Source of the DNA: Buchnera aphidicola (Chaetogeoica yunlongensis)
Lineage (GTDB): Bacteria > Pseudomonadota > Gammaproteobacteria > Enterobacterales > Enterobacteriaceae
Direction: 5' to 3'
DNA length: 64,000 nucleotides
Assembly (NCBI GenBank): GCA_039829965.1
Contig: CP139909.1
Span: 434,001-498,000, forward strand
This document shows positions 54,890 to 64,000 of this stretch, piece after piece (the first letter of the stretch is position 1; every line of letters starts with the position of its first letter). The notes below the pieces were generated by a model. That model saw nothing but the letters and a program-made list of their open reading frames with translations, was not told the DNA's origin and did no database searches. Position numbers and translations under genes: made by a program.

Positions 54890-55246
54890 TTTATTTTAAT
54901 AACTTAATTACTAAACTATTATCTTCAAAATTACAATCAAACTAATTCTAATAATATTAATTTTTTATCAAAAACTATAATAAATAAAAAATTTTATCTT
55001 AATTTTCTCATATATTCATATAATAAAATAGAAATTGATATCCAATATTTTACTAAAAAATTAAAACTTATTATCAGAAATTTACTATCTAATACAAAAT
55101 ATTAAACACAAAATAATTTTTATCAAATTTTATAAAAATATAATACATCTAACAAAATATTAATTTTAATTATTAATTAATATTAAATTACTTTATAATA
55201 AATATTATATAAAATAATTAACTAATGCTAAAACATTCAAATCACT
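54890..55246. other. Remainder of the aroE-def spacer
   Basis: About 357 bases of A/T-rich sequence with no frame I can match. E. coli has yrdD, smg and dprA here; I see no trace of them. The def promoter should lie near the right end, but no clear box was found. Confidence 0.5.
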
Positions 55247-55753
55247 ATGTCAGTACTAAAAATATTAAAATATCCAGATTATCGTTTAAGAAAAATTGCA
55301 AAACCAATATCAAACATAAATAGTGATATACATAAGATCATTAAAGATATGTTTGATACAATGTATTTTTACAACGGAATTGGATTAGCTGCTACACAAG
55401 TAAATATCCCATTACAAATAATAGTAATGGATGTAATTCTTGAATCAACTAATCCTATTACATTAATCAATCCTAAAATTATAAAAAAACACGGAACCAT
55501 TATCACTCAAGAAGGATGTCTATCAATACCGTATTATCAAGAAAAAATCACAAGAGCAAAAGAAATTACAGTTGACGCATTCAATTCAACAGGAAAAAAA
55601 ATTAAAATACATACAAAAGAAAATTTTACATTATCTATTTGCATTCAACATGAAATCGATCATTTGCTAGGAAAACTATTTATAGATCATCTTTCAGATC
55701 TTAAAAAAAAACGATTTATTAAAAAAATAAACAAAAAAAAATATGATTCTTAA
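55247..55753 (+). CDS. def: Peptide deformylase
   Basis: Removes the formyl group from the N-terminal methionine of new proteins. 168 residues (E. coli 169). All three motifs are intact: [12 protein letters not shown] near 44, [10 protein letters not shown] near 89 with the metal-binding Cys, and [12 protein letters not shown] near 132 with the two His ligands and catalytic Glu. It overlaps the start of fmt by 11 bases, consistent with a coupled def-fmt operon. Confidence 0.98.
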   Translation: MSVLKILKYPDYRLRKIAKPISNINSDIHKIIKDMFDTMYFYNGIGLAATQVNIPLQIIVMDVILESTNPITLINPKIIKKHGTIITQEGCLSIPYYQEKITRAKEITVDAFNSTGKKIKIHTKENFTLSICIQHEIDHLLGKLFIDHLSDLKKKRFIKKINKKKYDS

Positions 55754-56711
55754 AAATTCAAAAACTTTAAACATCGTTTTTGCTGGAACAAACGATTTTT
55801 CAAAAAACCACTTAAAAGTACTTATAAAACAAACTAGTCATAAAATCTTAGGAATAATTACACAACCAGATAAACCCTATGGAAGAGGACAAAATGTCGT
55901 TTCTACACCAACAAAAATTTTAGCTAAAAAATTTAATATTCCTGTTTTTCAACCAATATCATTAAATACAACAGAATTTTATAATCAAATACTTAATCTT
56001 AATGCAGATATTATGATAGTAGTGTCTTATGGAAAAATTATTCCCCAAACTATACTAAAAATTTTTCCATTAGGGGGAATAAATATTCATACATCTTTAT
56101 TACCCAAATGGCGAGGCCCATCACCAATACAATCTTCTATTCTATATGGAGATAAATTAACTGGAATTACCATCATAAAAATGAGCAAAAATATTGATAC
56201 TGGAAATATAATCTATTCATCACCTTGTATTATTAAAAATACAGATACCTGTTCGACTTTACAAAAAAGATTACAAACATTAAGTTGTAAAATATTAACT
56301 AAAATACTAATAAAATTTTTAAATAACTCTTATTACTCCATTCATCAAAGTAAACTAACTAAATATTCAAAAAAAATTAAAAAAACAGATGCTAAATTAC
56401 TTTGGTCAACAGATGCAATAAAATTAGAAAGATTAATAAGAGCATATAATCCATGGCCTATTTGTTATTTTACAATTAATAAAAAATTGTCCATTAAAGT
56501 ATGGTCAGCCAATGTTATAAGTAATCTATCTCAATACAAATATAAAACTGGAGAAATAATTTTAATAAATAAATATGGAATACAAATTAAAACAAAAAAA
56601 AATATTTTAAACATCCAACAAGTACAATTACCTGGAAAAAAAATTATGCTTGCAAAAAACCTATGTCATCCTAAATATCCATGGTGTAAACCAGGAATTC
56701 AATTAAAATAA
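55743..56711 (+). CDS. fmt: Methionyl-tRNA formyltransferase
   Basis: Formylates Met on initiator tRNA using 10-formyl-tetrahydrofolate. It has 322 residues (E. coli 315). N-terminal catalytic domain: [30 protein letters not shown], the catalytic Asn-His in [15 protein letters not shown] near 108 (the usual Gly after His is Thr) and the Asp of [11 protein letters not shown] near 145. The C-terminal tRNA-binding domain contains [13 protein letters not shown] near 240. Its substrate tRNA is encoded at 20.3 kb and FolD at 46.6 kb. Confidence 0.97.
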   Translation: MILKNSKTLNIVFAGTNDFSKNHLKVLIKQTSHKILGIITQPDKPYGRGQNVVSTPTKILAKKFNIPVFQPISLNTTEFYNQILNLNADIMIVVSYGKIIPQTILKIFPLGGINIHTSLLPKWRGPSPIQSSILYGDKLTGITIIKMSKNIDTGNIIYSSPCIIKNTDTCSTLQKRLQTLSCKILTKILIKFLNNSYYSIHQSKLTKYSKKIKKTDAKLLWSTDAIKLERLIRAYNPWPICYFTINKKLSIKVWSANVISNLSQYKYKTGEIILINKYGIQIKTKKNILNIQQVQLPGKKIMLAKNLCHPKYPWCKPGIQLK

Positions 56712-56829
56712 AAAATTCAAATAAAACACAATCTAAAAAAACTTCTAAATTTAATACAAAAACTTTATTTGTAATCACAAAAACTAAACTATCATAATAT
56801 TCTAAAAATAGTATGATGCTAAATTTTTA

Positions 56830-57560
56830 AAATATCTTGATTTTTATAATAAAAAACACTATTTCTAATTCCTAATGATAAATGTAATACACTTATTTTG
56901 TTTTTAAATATAAAGACACATAAAGTATTCTATAACTAAAACTTCTAAAATCTCAATATTAAATCATGTAATAAAAACACCAAAAATTTCTATACCTCTA
57001 ATATAAGATATTGTTAATAAAATAATCAAATATTCACAAAAATTTATTGAATTAATAACATTCGTTAAATCTATATATTCATCTTCTTTTACTATTACAA
57101 ATATTATTTTGACTTTTAATTTTTTTAATGAATTAAATCAAAAATTTTACATTACTATAATAAAAAATTATTTTATAAAATACATCAATTTTATTTAAAT
57201 ATTTCATTAATATTTCTATGTTTTTATAAAATAATAAAATAACAAATACATCATCTAGTTCTAAGTTAATAAAAGAATAAAAATAATTATTTTTATAAAA
57301 AATAAAATACTCAACAAAAAAATTATCTCATTATACTAAATAGATTATCGCTATCACCAAAATAAGATTCCTAAATAGTCCTAAATCTCTTAATGCTCTA
57401 GAAGTACCACATATCTTAAAATCACTTTAAAATTATATTTATCTCAAAACTAAAAAATAAAAAAATCATTAATATCCATTAATTTCATATTTTTTTCAGT
57501 CACTAAACACTTAGCTAAATTTCTTCCAATATACCTAACATCTAAAATAATAATTTTTAT
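56830..57560 (-). pseudogene. trkA: Decayed trkA (potassium uptake regulator)
   Basis: The spacer between fmt and rplQ holds a broken copy of trkA on the minus strand. The first codons (57560 leftward, start now ATA) read KIIILDVRYIGRNLA, with KCLVTEKNMKLMDIND following, against E. coli KIIILGAGQVGGTLA, with ENLVGENNDITVVDTN following. After two stops, DKYNFKVI fits DKFDLRVV at the right distance. After a frameshift RALRDLGLFRNLILVIA fits RVLREAGADDADMLVAV. Further on (from 57113) KIIFVIVKEDEYIDL fits KVMVLIQRRAYVDL, and ISYIRGIEIFGV fits LSHVRKADIVGV. At about 730 bases against 1377, the middle has been deleted. Stops and shifts rule out function. In E. coli trkA lies near here but on the other strand. 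Confidence 0.82.
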
Positions 57561-57706
57561 AAAATATGCTTCTCTCTCGAATTGTAACGTTTTAATTAAA
57601 TAATTCTATATCTAAAATTAATTATTTATATATCTTGTGTTATAACTTCATAATCCTAACTAATTCATTCTATACTAGAATACAAAATTATTTATATGAC
57701 AAACAG

Positions 57707-57726
57707 AACGGCAAATAAATGCCGTT
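57707..57726 (-). terminator. Hairpin after rplQ (end of the alpha operon)
   Basis: AACGGCA pairs perfectly with TGCCGTT around a 6-base loop, and the flanks AAACAG/TTGTT extend it with a bulge. It lies 60 bases downstream of rplQ and stands out in G/C content, so it probably ends the ribosomal protein transcript. Confidence 0.7.
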
Positions 57727-57785
57727 TGTTACTTTACAAAACAACATTTTATTTAAAATTAAAATAATAATAATAAATTATAACT

Positions 57786-58175
57786 TTATTTTAATAAATT
57801 TTTCGTTTTTTTATTTTTAAATCTATCCACTAATTGAACATAAGCCATTGGAGCATTATCTCCACTTCTAAAACCACACTTTAAAATTCTAGTATATCCA
57901 CCACATCTATTTAAAAAATGAGGACCTAAATCTCTAAATAACTTAAAAACAATTTCATTATCACGAACTTTTGAAAAGATAAGACGACGATTTGACAAAG
58001 AATCTTTTTTCGAACAAGTAATCAAAGGCTCTGCGATACGACGCAACTCTTTTGCCTTAGATAACGTAGTTTTTATCATTTCATAACGAAATAATGAACA
58101 TACTATATTTTTCAACATAGATTTTAAATGAGAATTACTTCTATTAAATCTACGACCAATCTTTCTATGCCTCAT
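57786..58175 (-). CDS. rplQ: 50S ribosomal protein L17
   Basis: Large-subunit protein near the polypeptide exit tunnel. It has 129 residues (E. coli 127). The start [20 protein letters not shown] is essentially the family signature, and [20 protein letters not shown] matches near 95. It is the last gene of the alpha operon, 47 bases after rpoA. Confidence 0.99.
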   Translation of the reverse strand: MRHRKIGRRFNRSNSHLKSMLKNIVCSLFRYEMIKTTLSKAKELRRIAEPLITCSKKDSLSNRRLIFSKVRDNEIVFKLFRDLGPHFLNRCGGYTRILKCGFRSGDNAPMAYVQLVDRFKNKKTKNLLK

Positions 58176-58222
58176 AACTTCTAGTCACTCCTGAAAATAC
58201 AAACCTAAAATTATCTAAAACA

Positions 58223-59218
58223 TCAATTATCTAAAATATTCATAGGAGGCCAATTCTCTAAACGAAGACCTAATGATAATTTTTTTGCAGCTAATACATC
58301 TTTTATCTCAGTTAAAGATTTTTTGCCTAAATTTGGAGTTTTTAATAATTCTACTTCTGTTTTTTGCACTAAATCACCAATATAATGAATACATTCAGCT
58401 TTTAAACAATTTGCTGAACGTACAGTCAATTCCAAATCATCCACTGGACGAAGTAAAATAGGATCAAATTCTGGCTTTTTTTCCTTAACTTCAGGTTCCT
58501 CAATATCTTTTAAATCAACAAAAGCTTCTAATTGACTGGATAAAATTGTAGCTGCTCTTTTAATTGCTTCTTCAGGATCAATCGTACCATTAGTTTCCAT
58601 TTCAATAATTAATTTATCTAAATCTGTTCTCTGTTTAACACGAGCAGCTTCAACTTTATAAACAATTCTCTCTATTGGACTATAACAAGCATCTACTAAT
58701 AATTTACCTATATAGTTTTCTTTGTTATCATTTCCTAAATGTAATCTTGAAGATGCAGGAACATAACCTCTACCACGTTGCACTCTAATTCTCATAGATA
58801 TTGATGAATTTGCATCAGTAAGAGTACAAATAACATGATTAGGATTGATTATTTCTACATCATTTCCATGGTTAATATCAGATGCAATAACAACCCCAAT
58901 TCCCGATTTAACTAACGTTAAATATACATTATCCTTTCCATGTACTTTAACTGCTAACCCTTTTAAATTTAATATTATTTCAATAACATCTTCTTTTATA
59001 CCTTCTTTAATACTGTATTCATGGAGAACACCATCAATTTCTACTTCTGTTACTGCATATCCAGGCATGGAGGATAATAAAACACGACGTAAAGCATTTC
59101 CTAAAGTATGTCCAAAACCACGTTCTAATGGCTCAAGAATAATTTTTGCATGTGTTAAACTAATCTGTTCAATATTCACTAATCTAGGTTTTAAAAACTC
59201 AGTTACGGAACCCTGCAT
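58223..59218 (-). CDS. rpoA: RNA polymerase alpha subunit
   Basis: Assembles RNA polymerase and, through its C-terminal domain, contacts promoters and activators. The start is set at ATG 59218 because GGGGA lies five bases upstream and [20 protein letters not shown] matches E. coli; frames from 59233 or 59221 add a few residues. It has 331 residues (E. coli 329). The N-terminal domain has [18 protein letters not shown]; the C-terminal domain is complete, with [20 protein letters not shown] near 290. Flanked by rpsD and rplQ. Confidence 0.99.
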   Translation of the reverse strand: MQGSVTEFLKPRLVNIEQISLTHAKIILEPLERGFGHTLGNALRRVLLSSMPGYAVTEVEIDGVLHEYSIKEGIKEDVIEIILNLKGLAVKVHGKDNVYLTLVKSGIGVVIASDINHGNDVEIINPNHVICTLTDANSSISMRIRVQRGRGYVPASSRLHLGNDNKENYIGKLLVDACYSPIERIVYKVEAARVKQRTDLDKLIIEMETNGTIDPEEAIKRAATILSSQLEAFVDLKDIEEPEVKEKKPEFDPILLRPVDDLELTVRSANCLKAECIHYIGDLVQKTEVELLKTPNLGKKSLTEIKDVLAAKKLSLGLRLENWPPMNILDN

Positions 59219-59245
59219 CATATCCCCATACAATAATATTTTTAC

Positions 59246-59866
59246 TTATTTTGAATAAAGTTCAACAATTAAATACTCATTTATTTCTGTAGATAAATCA
59301 GAGCGTTCAGGAAATCTTTTATATATACCTTCCATTTTAGATATATTTACTTCCATCCAAATCGATTTTTCACGTTGTTCTGATAATTCCAAAGATGCTT
59401 TAATACGAGACTGTAATTTAGACTTTGTATGAACACTAACTACATCACCAGAAGAAACCTGATACGAAGGAATGTTTACTATACAGTTGTTTACTAATAT
59501 AGATTTATGATTTATTAATTGTCGTGATTCAGATCGAGTAGCACCAAAACCCATTCGATACACTACATTATCCAAACGATTTTCCAATAAATACAATAAA
59601 TTCTCTCCCGTATTTCCTTTTAATCTAGATGCACGTTTATAATAATTTCTAAATTGAGATTCTAAAATGCCATATAATCTTCTTACTTTTTGTTTTTCTC
59701 TTAATTGAATACCATAATCAGATAAACGTTGTCTTTTAATACCATGTTGACCAGGTAATTGATCTAATTTACATTTAGAATCAATTGAACGTATACCAGA
59801 TTTTAGAAATAAATCAGTACCTTCCCTACGAGACAATCTTAATTTTGGACCTAAATATTTTGCCAT
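59246..59866 (-). CDS. rpsD: 30S ribosomal protein S4
   Basis: Primary 16S rRNA-binding protein that starts assembly of the small-subunit body and, in E. coli, represses the alpha operon. Its length (206) equals that of E. coli. Matches: [40 protein letters not shown] and the S4 RNA-binding fold around [20 protein letters not shown]. The N-terminal zinc cysteines seen in some bacteria are absent, as in E. coli. Confidence 0.99.
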   Translation of the reverse strand: MAKYLGPKLRLSRREGTDLFLKSGIRSIDSKCKLDQLPGQHGIKRQRLSDYGIQLREKQKVRRLYGILESQFRNYYKRASRLKGNTGENLLYLLENRLDNVVYRMGFGATRSESRQLINHKSILVNNCIVNIPSYQVSSGDVVSVHTKSKLQSRIKASLELSEQREKSIWMEVNISKMEGIYKRFPERSDLSTEINEYLIVELYSK

Positions 59867-59905
59867 AACATATTAATTCCACAATAAAATAATATAATAA
59901 CGTCA

Positions 59906-60295
59906 TTATACACGACGTTTCTTGGGAGAACGACAACCATTATGAGGAATAGGAGTCACATCAGTAATATTAGTAATACGAAACCCAATAGAATTTAACG
60001 CTCTAATACTAGATTCACGACCAGGTCCAGGACCTTTCACCATAACTTCTAAATTTTTTATACCATAATCTTTAACAATTTCAGCACAACGCTCAGCAGC
60101 AACTTGAGCTGCAAACGGAGTAGATTTTCTAGAACCACGAAATCCTGATCCTCCTGATGTTGCCCATCCTAAAACATTACCTTTTCTATCACTAATAGAA
60201 ATTATAGTATTATTAAAAGAAGCATGAATATGCGCTATTCCATCTAAAATTTGTTTCTTAATGCGTTTTTTTACATGATTTAATTCTTTTACCAT
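59906..60295 (-). CDS. rpsK: 30S ribosomal protein S11
   Basis: Small-subunit platform protein near the E site. The length (129) equals that of E. coli. Conserved segments: [40 protein letters not shown] and [15 protein letters not shown] with the terminal [16 protein letters not shown]. 14 bases after rpsM. Confidence 0.99.
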   Translation of the reverse strand: MVKELNHVKKRIKKQILDGIAHIHASFNNTIISISDRKGNVLGWATSGGSGFRGSRKSTPFAAQVAAERCAEIVKDYGIKNLEVMVKGPGPGRESSIRALNSIGFRITNITDVTPIPHNGCRSPKKRRV

Positions 60296-60309
60296 AATTT
60301 TCTCTTACA

Positions 60310-60666
60310 CTATTTTTTAATTAATTTACGAGGACCTTTTCTAGTTCTAGCATTTGTTTTAGTTCTTTGCCCTCGAACAGGCAGACTCTTACGATGACGA
60401 GAACCACGATAACAATTAAGATCTTGTAAACGTTTTATATTTAAAGTCACTTCTCGACGTAAATCACCTTCAATAACAAATTTCAATACTTCATTTCTTA
60501 GCAATTCTAATTTTTCTTTAGTTAAATTCAATATTTTGGTATTTTCGGCTATCTCTAAATTTAAACAAATCAATTTCGATCTGGATTTTCCAATACCATA
60601 TATATCAGTTAAAGCCACTAAAACGTGTTTTTTATCAGAAATATTTATACCTGCAATACGAGCCAC
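60310..60666 (-). CDS. rpsM: 30S ribosomal protein S13
   Basis: Small-subunit head protein that contacts P-site tRNA and the large subunit. The longest frame begins at 60723, but I place the start at GTG 60666. TAGGAG lies eight bases upstream and the product then begins [20 protein letters not shown] and has 118 residues, exactly the E. coli length. Further matches: [18 protein letters not shown] and the basic tail [20 protein letters not shown]. First gene of the alpha operon, 143 bases after rpmJ. Confidence 0.97.
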   Translation of the reverse strand: MARIAGINISDKKHVLVALTDIYGIGKSRSKLICLNLEIAENTKILNLTKEKLELLRNEVLKFVIEGDLRREVTLNIKRLQDLNCYRGSRHRKSLPVRGQRTKTNARTRKGPRKLIKK

Positions 60667-60809
60667 TATATAAACTCCTAACTCTTTTATATTATTTATA
60701 ATTTTAAAAACATTAAAAATCATTTAAAAATAAATTCTTCACTGTAAAATTCAAATCTCTATGTAAAAATAATTCAATATATATTAAAATAAAAATTACT
60801 ATTTTATAA

Positions 60810-60926
60810 TTATCCTTGACGTTGTTTATGCTTAGGTTCTAATTTACAAATTACACGAATAACATTATATCTACGAACTATTTTACAATTTCTACACAAT
60901 CTTTTAACCGAAGCACGTACTTTCAT
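60810..60926 (-). CDS. rpmJ: 50S ribosomal protein L36
   Basis: A 38-residue protein read from ATG 60926: [20 protein letters not shown], then [18 protein letters not shown]. The zinc ribbon keeps Cys-x2-Cys, Cys and His (CRNC, C, H), so it is the zinc-binding form of L36. It sits between secY and rpsM, as in E. coli. Confidence 0.97.
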   Translation of the reverse strand: MKVRASVKRLCRNCKIVRRYNVIRVICKLEPKHKQRQG

Positions 60927-60951
60927 TATTACCTCAAATTTTTATTTAATT

Positions 60952-62280
60952 CTAAAATTTAAATTTATTTTTTTTAAGTACTGATGCATATTGAGTAGAT
61001 ATAATACATGTTTGCAGTTGAGACACAAAATCTATAATTACCACAACAACAATCAGTAAAGATGTACCTCCAAAATAAAAAGGAACGCCCGTAATTACCC
61101 TAAGACATTCAGGTACTAAACAAATAAATGTCATATATACCGAACCTATAGAAGTTAAACGAAACATAATTCGTTTAATATATTTAGCTGTTTGCTCACC
61201 TGGTCTAATGCCAAAAATAAAAGCTCCAGATTTCTTTAAATTTTCAGATGTTTCTCTAGGATTAAAAGCTAATCCTGTATAAAAAAAACAAAAGAAAATT
61301 ATTGATACAATATAAATCAAAATATACAATGGTTGAGCAGGCTGTAAATAATACGAAACTATTACAAGCCATTTTAAATAACTCACATTACCAAACCAAG
61401 ATACAATAGTTACTGGAAATAAAATTATACTAGATGCAAAAATAGCTGGAATAACACCTGCCATATTTAATTTCAATGGCAAATAAGTATCACTTGCTAC
61501 ATAAGAAGATCTTTTAGCTAAATGCCTTCTTGAATAATTTATAGTAATTTTTCTCTGGCATCTTTCAATAAAAACAACAAAAAAAGTAATTGAAAAAATT
61601 AATATTCCAATAAAAAAAAATAATAAAATATTCAAATTACCTTGTCTAATCTGTTCAATAGAATGCATAAAAGATAAAGGCAAACCAGATATAATACCAG
61701 AAAATATAATTATTGAAATTCCATTACCAATTCCTTTTTCAGTAATTAATTCACCTAACCACATTAAAAACATGGTTCCGGTAACTAAACTAATCACTGC
61801 TAAAAAATAAAACGACATACTAGGATTTATAATTAAATTTTTTAAACCCGATATATTAGGAAAACTGATTGACATACCCAAAGACTGAAAAAAAGCCAAA
61901 ACTAAAGTAACATATCTTATGTATTTATTAATTTTATAACGACCTTGTTCACCTTCTTTTTTCATTTCAATAAATTTAGTATGAGTTAAAGTCAATATTT
62001 GAATAATAATAGATGCAGAAATAAAAGGCATAATACCTAAAGCAAAAATAGAAGCTCGACTTAAAGCACCACCAGAAAACATATTGAACATTTCTAAAAT
62101 AGTTCCTCTATGTTGTTCTAATAAAGACTCCAAAGCTATAGTATCAATTCCAGGAATAGGAATATAAGAACCTATTCTAAACACTATTAAAGAACATATT
62201 AAAAACAATATTCTTTGTTTTAATTCACTAAATTTATCACTAAAATTTCTTAAACCTGTTCCAATTGTTTTTTCTATCAT
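60952..62280 (-). CDS. secY: Protein translocase channel subunit SecY
   Basis: Forms the membrane channel for protein export and insertion with SecE and SecG. 442 residues (E. coli 443) with ten membrane helices. Conserved parts: [16 protein letters not shown] in helix 1, [13 protein letters not shown] in helix 2, the cytoplasmic loop [20 protein letters not shown] and, near the C-terminus, [20 protein letters not shown]. It works with the SRP RNA encoded at 41.8 kb. 25 bases separate it from rplO and from rpmJ. Confidence 0.99.
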   Translation of the reverse strand: MIEKTIGTGLRNFSDKFSELKQRILFLICSLIVFRIGSYIPIPGIDTIALESLLEQHRGTILEMFNMFSGGALSRASIFALGIMPFISASIIIQILTLTHTKFIEMKKEGEQGRYKINKYIRYVTLVLAFFQSLGMSISFPNISGLKNLIINPSMSFYFLAVISLVTGTMFLMWLGELITEKGIGNGISIIIFSGIISGLPLSFMHSIEQIRQGNLNILLFFFIGILIFSITFFVVFIERCQRKITINYSRRHLAKRSSYVASDTYLPLKLNMAGVIPAIFASSIILFPVTIVSWFGNVSYLKWLVIVSYYLQPAQPLYILIYIVSIIFFCFFYTGLAFNPRETSENLKKSGAFIFGIRPGEQTAKYIKRIMFRLTSIGSVYMTFICLVPECLRVITGVPFYFGGTSLLIVVVVIIDFVSQLQTCIISTQYASVLKKNKFKF

Positions 62281-62305
62281 AAAAGCAACACCTACTAATT
62301 AATAA

Positions 62306-62746
62306 TTAATCTTCAATTTTACCACCTACTGCTTCAATAATAATTTTCGCACCTTTTGAAACAGATAAATTTCGAATAATTAATGCATTAGCTATACTAA
62401 TTTTTGACGATATTATTTTAACATATTTTATATTTTTTTTTATAATTCCTAAATTTTTTAATAAATTTAAATCAATAATTTTATATTCAGTAATTTTTTT
62501 TAAATCACTCAATCTCAATTCAGCTGTCTTTAATTTTTTTAGAGACACAAAACCAAATTTTGGAACCCTTCTATACAAAGGTGTTTGACCACCTTCAAAA
62601 CCTCTTTTTAGTTTGCTACCTGAACGTGATTTTTGACCTTTATGTCCTCTTCCAGATGTTTTACCAAAACCAGATCCAATACCTCTTCCAACTCTTTTAA
62701 ATTTTTTAAATGATTTAACTTTTGGAGATAAAGTATTCAAATACAT
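62306..62746 (-). CDS. rplO: 50S ribosomal protein L15
   Basis: Late-assembling large-subunit protein. I choose ATG 62746, because AGGA is eight bases upstream and [13 protein letters not shown] aligns with E. coli MRLNTLSP; ATG 62752 is only two bases from that AGGA. It has 146 residues (E. coli 144). The glycine-rich [20 protein letters not shown] and [19 protein letters not shown] are diagnostic. Confidence 0.98.
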   Translation of the reverse strand: MYLNTLSPKVKSFKKFKRVGRGIGSGFGKTSGRGHKGQKSRSGSKLKRGFEGGQTPLYRRVPKFGFVSLKKLKTAELRLSDLKKITEYKIIDLNLLKNLGIIKKNIKYVKIISSKISIANALIIRNLSVSKGAKIIIEAVGGKIED

Positions 62747-62756
62747 TTCCATATTC

Positions 62757-62933
62757 CTAATTAATTTTTAACATAAAAGATAGAGACCTAATCATTCCTA
62801 AAATATCAGGTGTTTTTCTAAGCTTCACCGTATGACCAATATAACGCAATCCTAATCCAATTAATGTTGCTTTATGTTTAGGTAAACGACCTATAGAACT
62901 TTTTACTTGAGTTACACTAATAAATTTATCCAT
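62757..62933 (-). CDS. rpmD: 50S ribosomal protein L30
   Basis: A 58-residue protein read from ATG 62933: [20 protein letters not shown], then [20 protein letters not shown], ending [18 protein letters not shown]. It matches E. coli L30 (59). Its first bases overlap the end of rpsE by eight bases (ATGGATAA). Order rpsE-rpmD-rplO is as in the E. coli spc operon. Confidence 0.97.
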   Translation of the reverse strand: MDKFISVTQVKSSIGRLPKHKATLIGLGLRYIGHTVKLRKTPDILGMIRSLSFMLKIN

Positions 62934-63441
62934 GGCAATTTCTCATAATTTCTTTTATCGACTTATTTCTCTTTAATGCAATCATTTTTGGAGATTTCAT
63001 ACGCTCTAATACTAATATTGTAGCACGTACTACATTGATTGGATTAGTAGATCCATAAGTTTTAGCCAAAACATTGTGTATACCAGCCACTTCTAATACA
63101 GCTCTCATAGCACCACCTGCAATAATTCCAGTACCATCTGATGCTGGCTTCATAAATATACATGAACTAGTATATGATCCTATTACAGGGTATTGTAAAG
63201 TACCGTTATTTAATTTAATATAAATCATATTTCTACGTGCTTTTTCCATTGCTTTTTGAATAGCGGCAGGAACCTCTCGTGCTTTTCCATATCCAAATCC
63301 AACTCTACCTTTTCCATTTCCAACCACAGTTAATGCCGTAAAAGAAAAAATTCTTCCTCCTTTAACTGTTTTAGATACACGATTTACAGAAATTAATTTT
63401 TCTTTTAGATCTCCATTCATATTTTTATCAACGTTACCCAA
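62926..63441 (-). CDS. rpsE: 30S ribosomal protein S5
   Basis: Small-subunit protein involved in decoding accuracy and mRNA unwinding at the entry site. The open frame runs up to 63531, but the start I favour is TTG 63441. GAGG is eight bases upstream and the product reads [20 protein letters not shown], matching E. coli MAHIEKQAGELQEKLIAVN. ATG 63420 is a less likely alternative. It has 171 residues. [20 protein letters not shown] and [20 protein letters not shown] are diagnostic. The C-terminus is extended into the start of rpmD. Confidence 0.95.
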   Translation of the reverse strand: MGNVDKNMNGDLKEKLISVNRVSKTVKGGRIFSFTALTVVGNGKGRVGFGYGKAREVPAAIQKAMEKARRNMIYIKLNNGTLQYPVIGSYTSSCIFMKPASDGTGIIAGGAMRAVLEVAGIHNVLAKTYGSTNPINVVRATILVLERMKSPKMIALKRNKSIKEIMRNCHG

Positions 63442-63451
63442 AATTTCTACC

Positions 63452-63820
63452 TCAAAACTTAAGTCCTGTTTTTCTTGCAGAATCTGCAAGCGCTTTAATT
63501 CGGCCATGATATTGAAAACCAGAACGATCAAAAGAAACTTTTTTAATACCTTTTTTCAAAGCTCGTTCTGCAATTATATTACCAATATAACTAGACGCAT
63601 TGATATTGCCAGTATATCCAATAATAGCTTTAGACAATTTTTTTTCCACTGTAGAAGCACTAGTTAACACTGTACAACCATCAGAATCTATAATCTGTGC
63701 ATACATATGCCGAGAAGTACGATGCACAACTAAACGAATAAAATTCAAACTCTTAATTTTATGACGAGTTTTCATGGAACGACGCAAACGAATTTTTTTT
63801 TTATTTATAGTAGTTATCAT
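63452..63820 (-). CDS. rplR: 50S ribosomal protein L18
   Basis: Binds 5S rRNA in the central protuberance. It has 122 residues (E. coli 117), longer at the N-terminus by a few residues ([15 protein letters not shown]). [17 protein letters not shown] and [19 protein letters not shown] are family signatures. One base separates it from the rplF stop and ten bases separate it from rpsE. Confidence 0.98.
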   Translation of the reverse strand: MITTINKKKIRLRRSMKTRHKIKSLNFIRLVVHRTSRHMYAQIIDSDGCTVLTSASTVEKKLSKAIIGYTGNINASSYIGNIIAERALKKGIKKVSFDRSGFQYHGRIKALADSARKTGLKF

Positions 63821-63821
63821 A

Positions 63822-64000
63822 TTACTTCTTTTTAGCCTCTTTTACACGAATAATTTCATCACTATAACGAATTCCTTTACCTTTATAAGGTTCCGGTTTT
63901 CTATAAGACCTCAAATTAGCCGCTACTTGTCCAACCAACTGTTTGTTAGCACCTTTTACAATGATTTCTACTGGAGAAATGCTTTCTACAATAATTCCTA
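63822..64000 (-). CDS. rplF: 50S ribosomal protein L6, 3' part only
   Basis: The C-terminal 58 residues are in the window; the gene continues beyond 64000. The fragment includes [20 protein letters not shown], then [19 protein letters not shown] and the terminal VKEAKKK, matching the end of E. coli L6. L6 binds 23S rRNA near the factor-binding site. Its place before rplR is as in the spc operon. Confidence 0.97.
   Translation of the reverse strand, partial: GIIVESISPVEIIVKGANKQLVGQVAANLRSYRKPEPYKGKGIRYSDEIIRVKEAKKK

Noticed and set aside
54741..54899. A 52-codon ATG frame on the plus strand between aroE and def
   Set aside because: No recognisable family, A/T-biased codons, no ribosome binding site, and it lies across the proposed tsaC relic on the other strand.

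Overview
The window reads as part of the chromosome of a strongly reduced, very AT-rich gammaproteobacterial endosymbiont, and I assign it to Buchnera aphidicola (aphid primary symbiont). The evidence is: protein matches to Enterobacteriaceae throughout; almost no genes beyond a subset of the E. coli set; Lys/Asn/Ile-rich proteins; spacers made nearly only of A and T; 23S and 5S rRNA genes in an aroE-tRNA-Glu-23S-5S unit with no 16S gene; and frameshifts inside long poly(A) runs. The host lineage cannot be fixed from this window. Riboflavin genes are kept, which argues against the highly reduced Cinara cedri symbiont (inference from memory of that genome).

Layout. 1-5.6 kb: lnt (cut by the window edge), leuS, holA and tusA. 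5.7-10.4 kb: asd (minus), yhgN, pgk, fbaA. 10.5-20.2 kb: mscS and then recC-recB-recD. 20.3-24 kb: initiator tRNA-Met (minus), mltA, ribE, ribD, nusB. 24.2-30.6 kb (mostly minus): yajR, tusE (plus) and the cyoABCDE cytochrome bo oxidase operon. 30.9-38 kb: bolA, clpP, clpX, lon, ppiD. 38.2-49.6 kb: mdlA-mdlB, SRP RNA (minus), dnaX, ybaB, htpG, adk, tRNA-Arg (minus), folD, cysS (minus), ybeD. 49.7-54.6 kb (minus): cspE, 5S, 23S, tRNA-Glu, aroE. 55.2-56.7 kb: def-fmt. 57.8-64 kb (minus): the alpha and spc ribosomal protein operons from rplQ back to rplF, which runs off the end.

The genes are housekeeping functions: translation (leuS, cysS, def, fmt, r-proteins, rRNA, three tRNAs), secretion (secY, SRP RNA), replication and repair (holA, dnaX, recBCD), proteolysis and chaperones (clpPX, lon, htpG, ppiD), respiration (cyo), glycolysis (pgk, fbaA), and nutrient or cofactor supply (asd, aroE, ribD, ribE, folD).

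I found no new multi-gene system, transposon, prophage or CRISPR array. The interesting signals are decay and its possible rescue. lnt and recD are split at runs of 10 and 12 A, and recB carries 13 A in frame. The 1-kb spacer between fmt and rplQ holds a decayed trkA on the minus strand. A weaker tsaC (yrdC) relic lies upstream of aroE. tig, hupB, argA and amiC are missing from their E. coli positions. Several starts were moved from the longest reading frame to sites supported by Shine-Dalgarno spacing and family alignment (cyoA, ybaB, ybeD, rpoA, rpsM GTG, rplO, rpsE TTG, pgk). Comparisons with E. coli proteins are from memory; no search was run.
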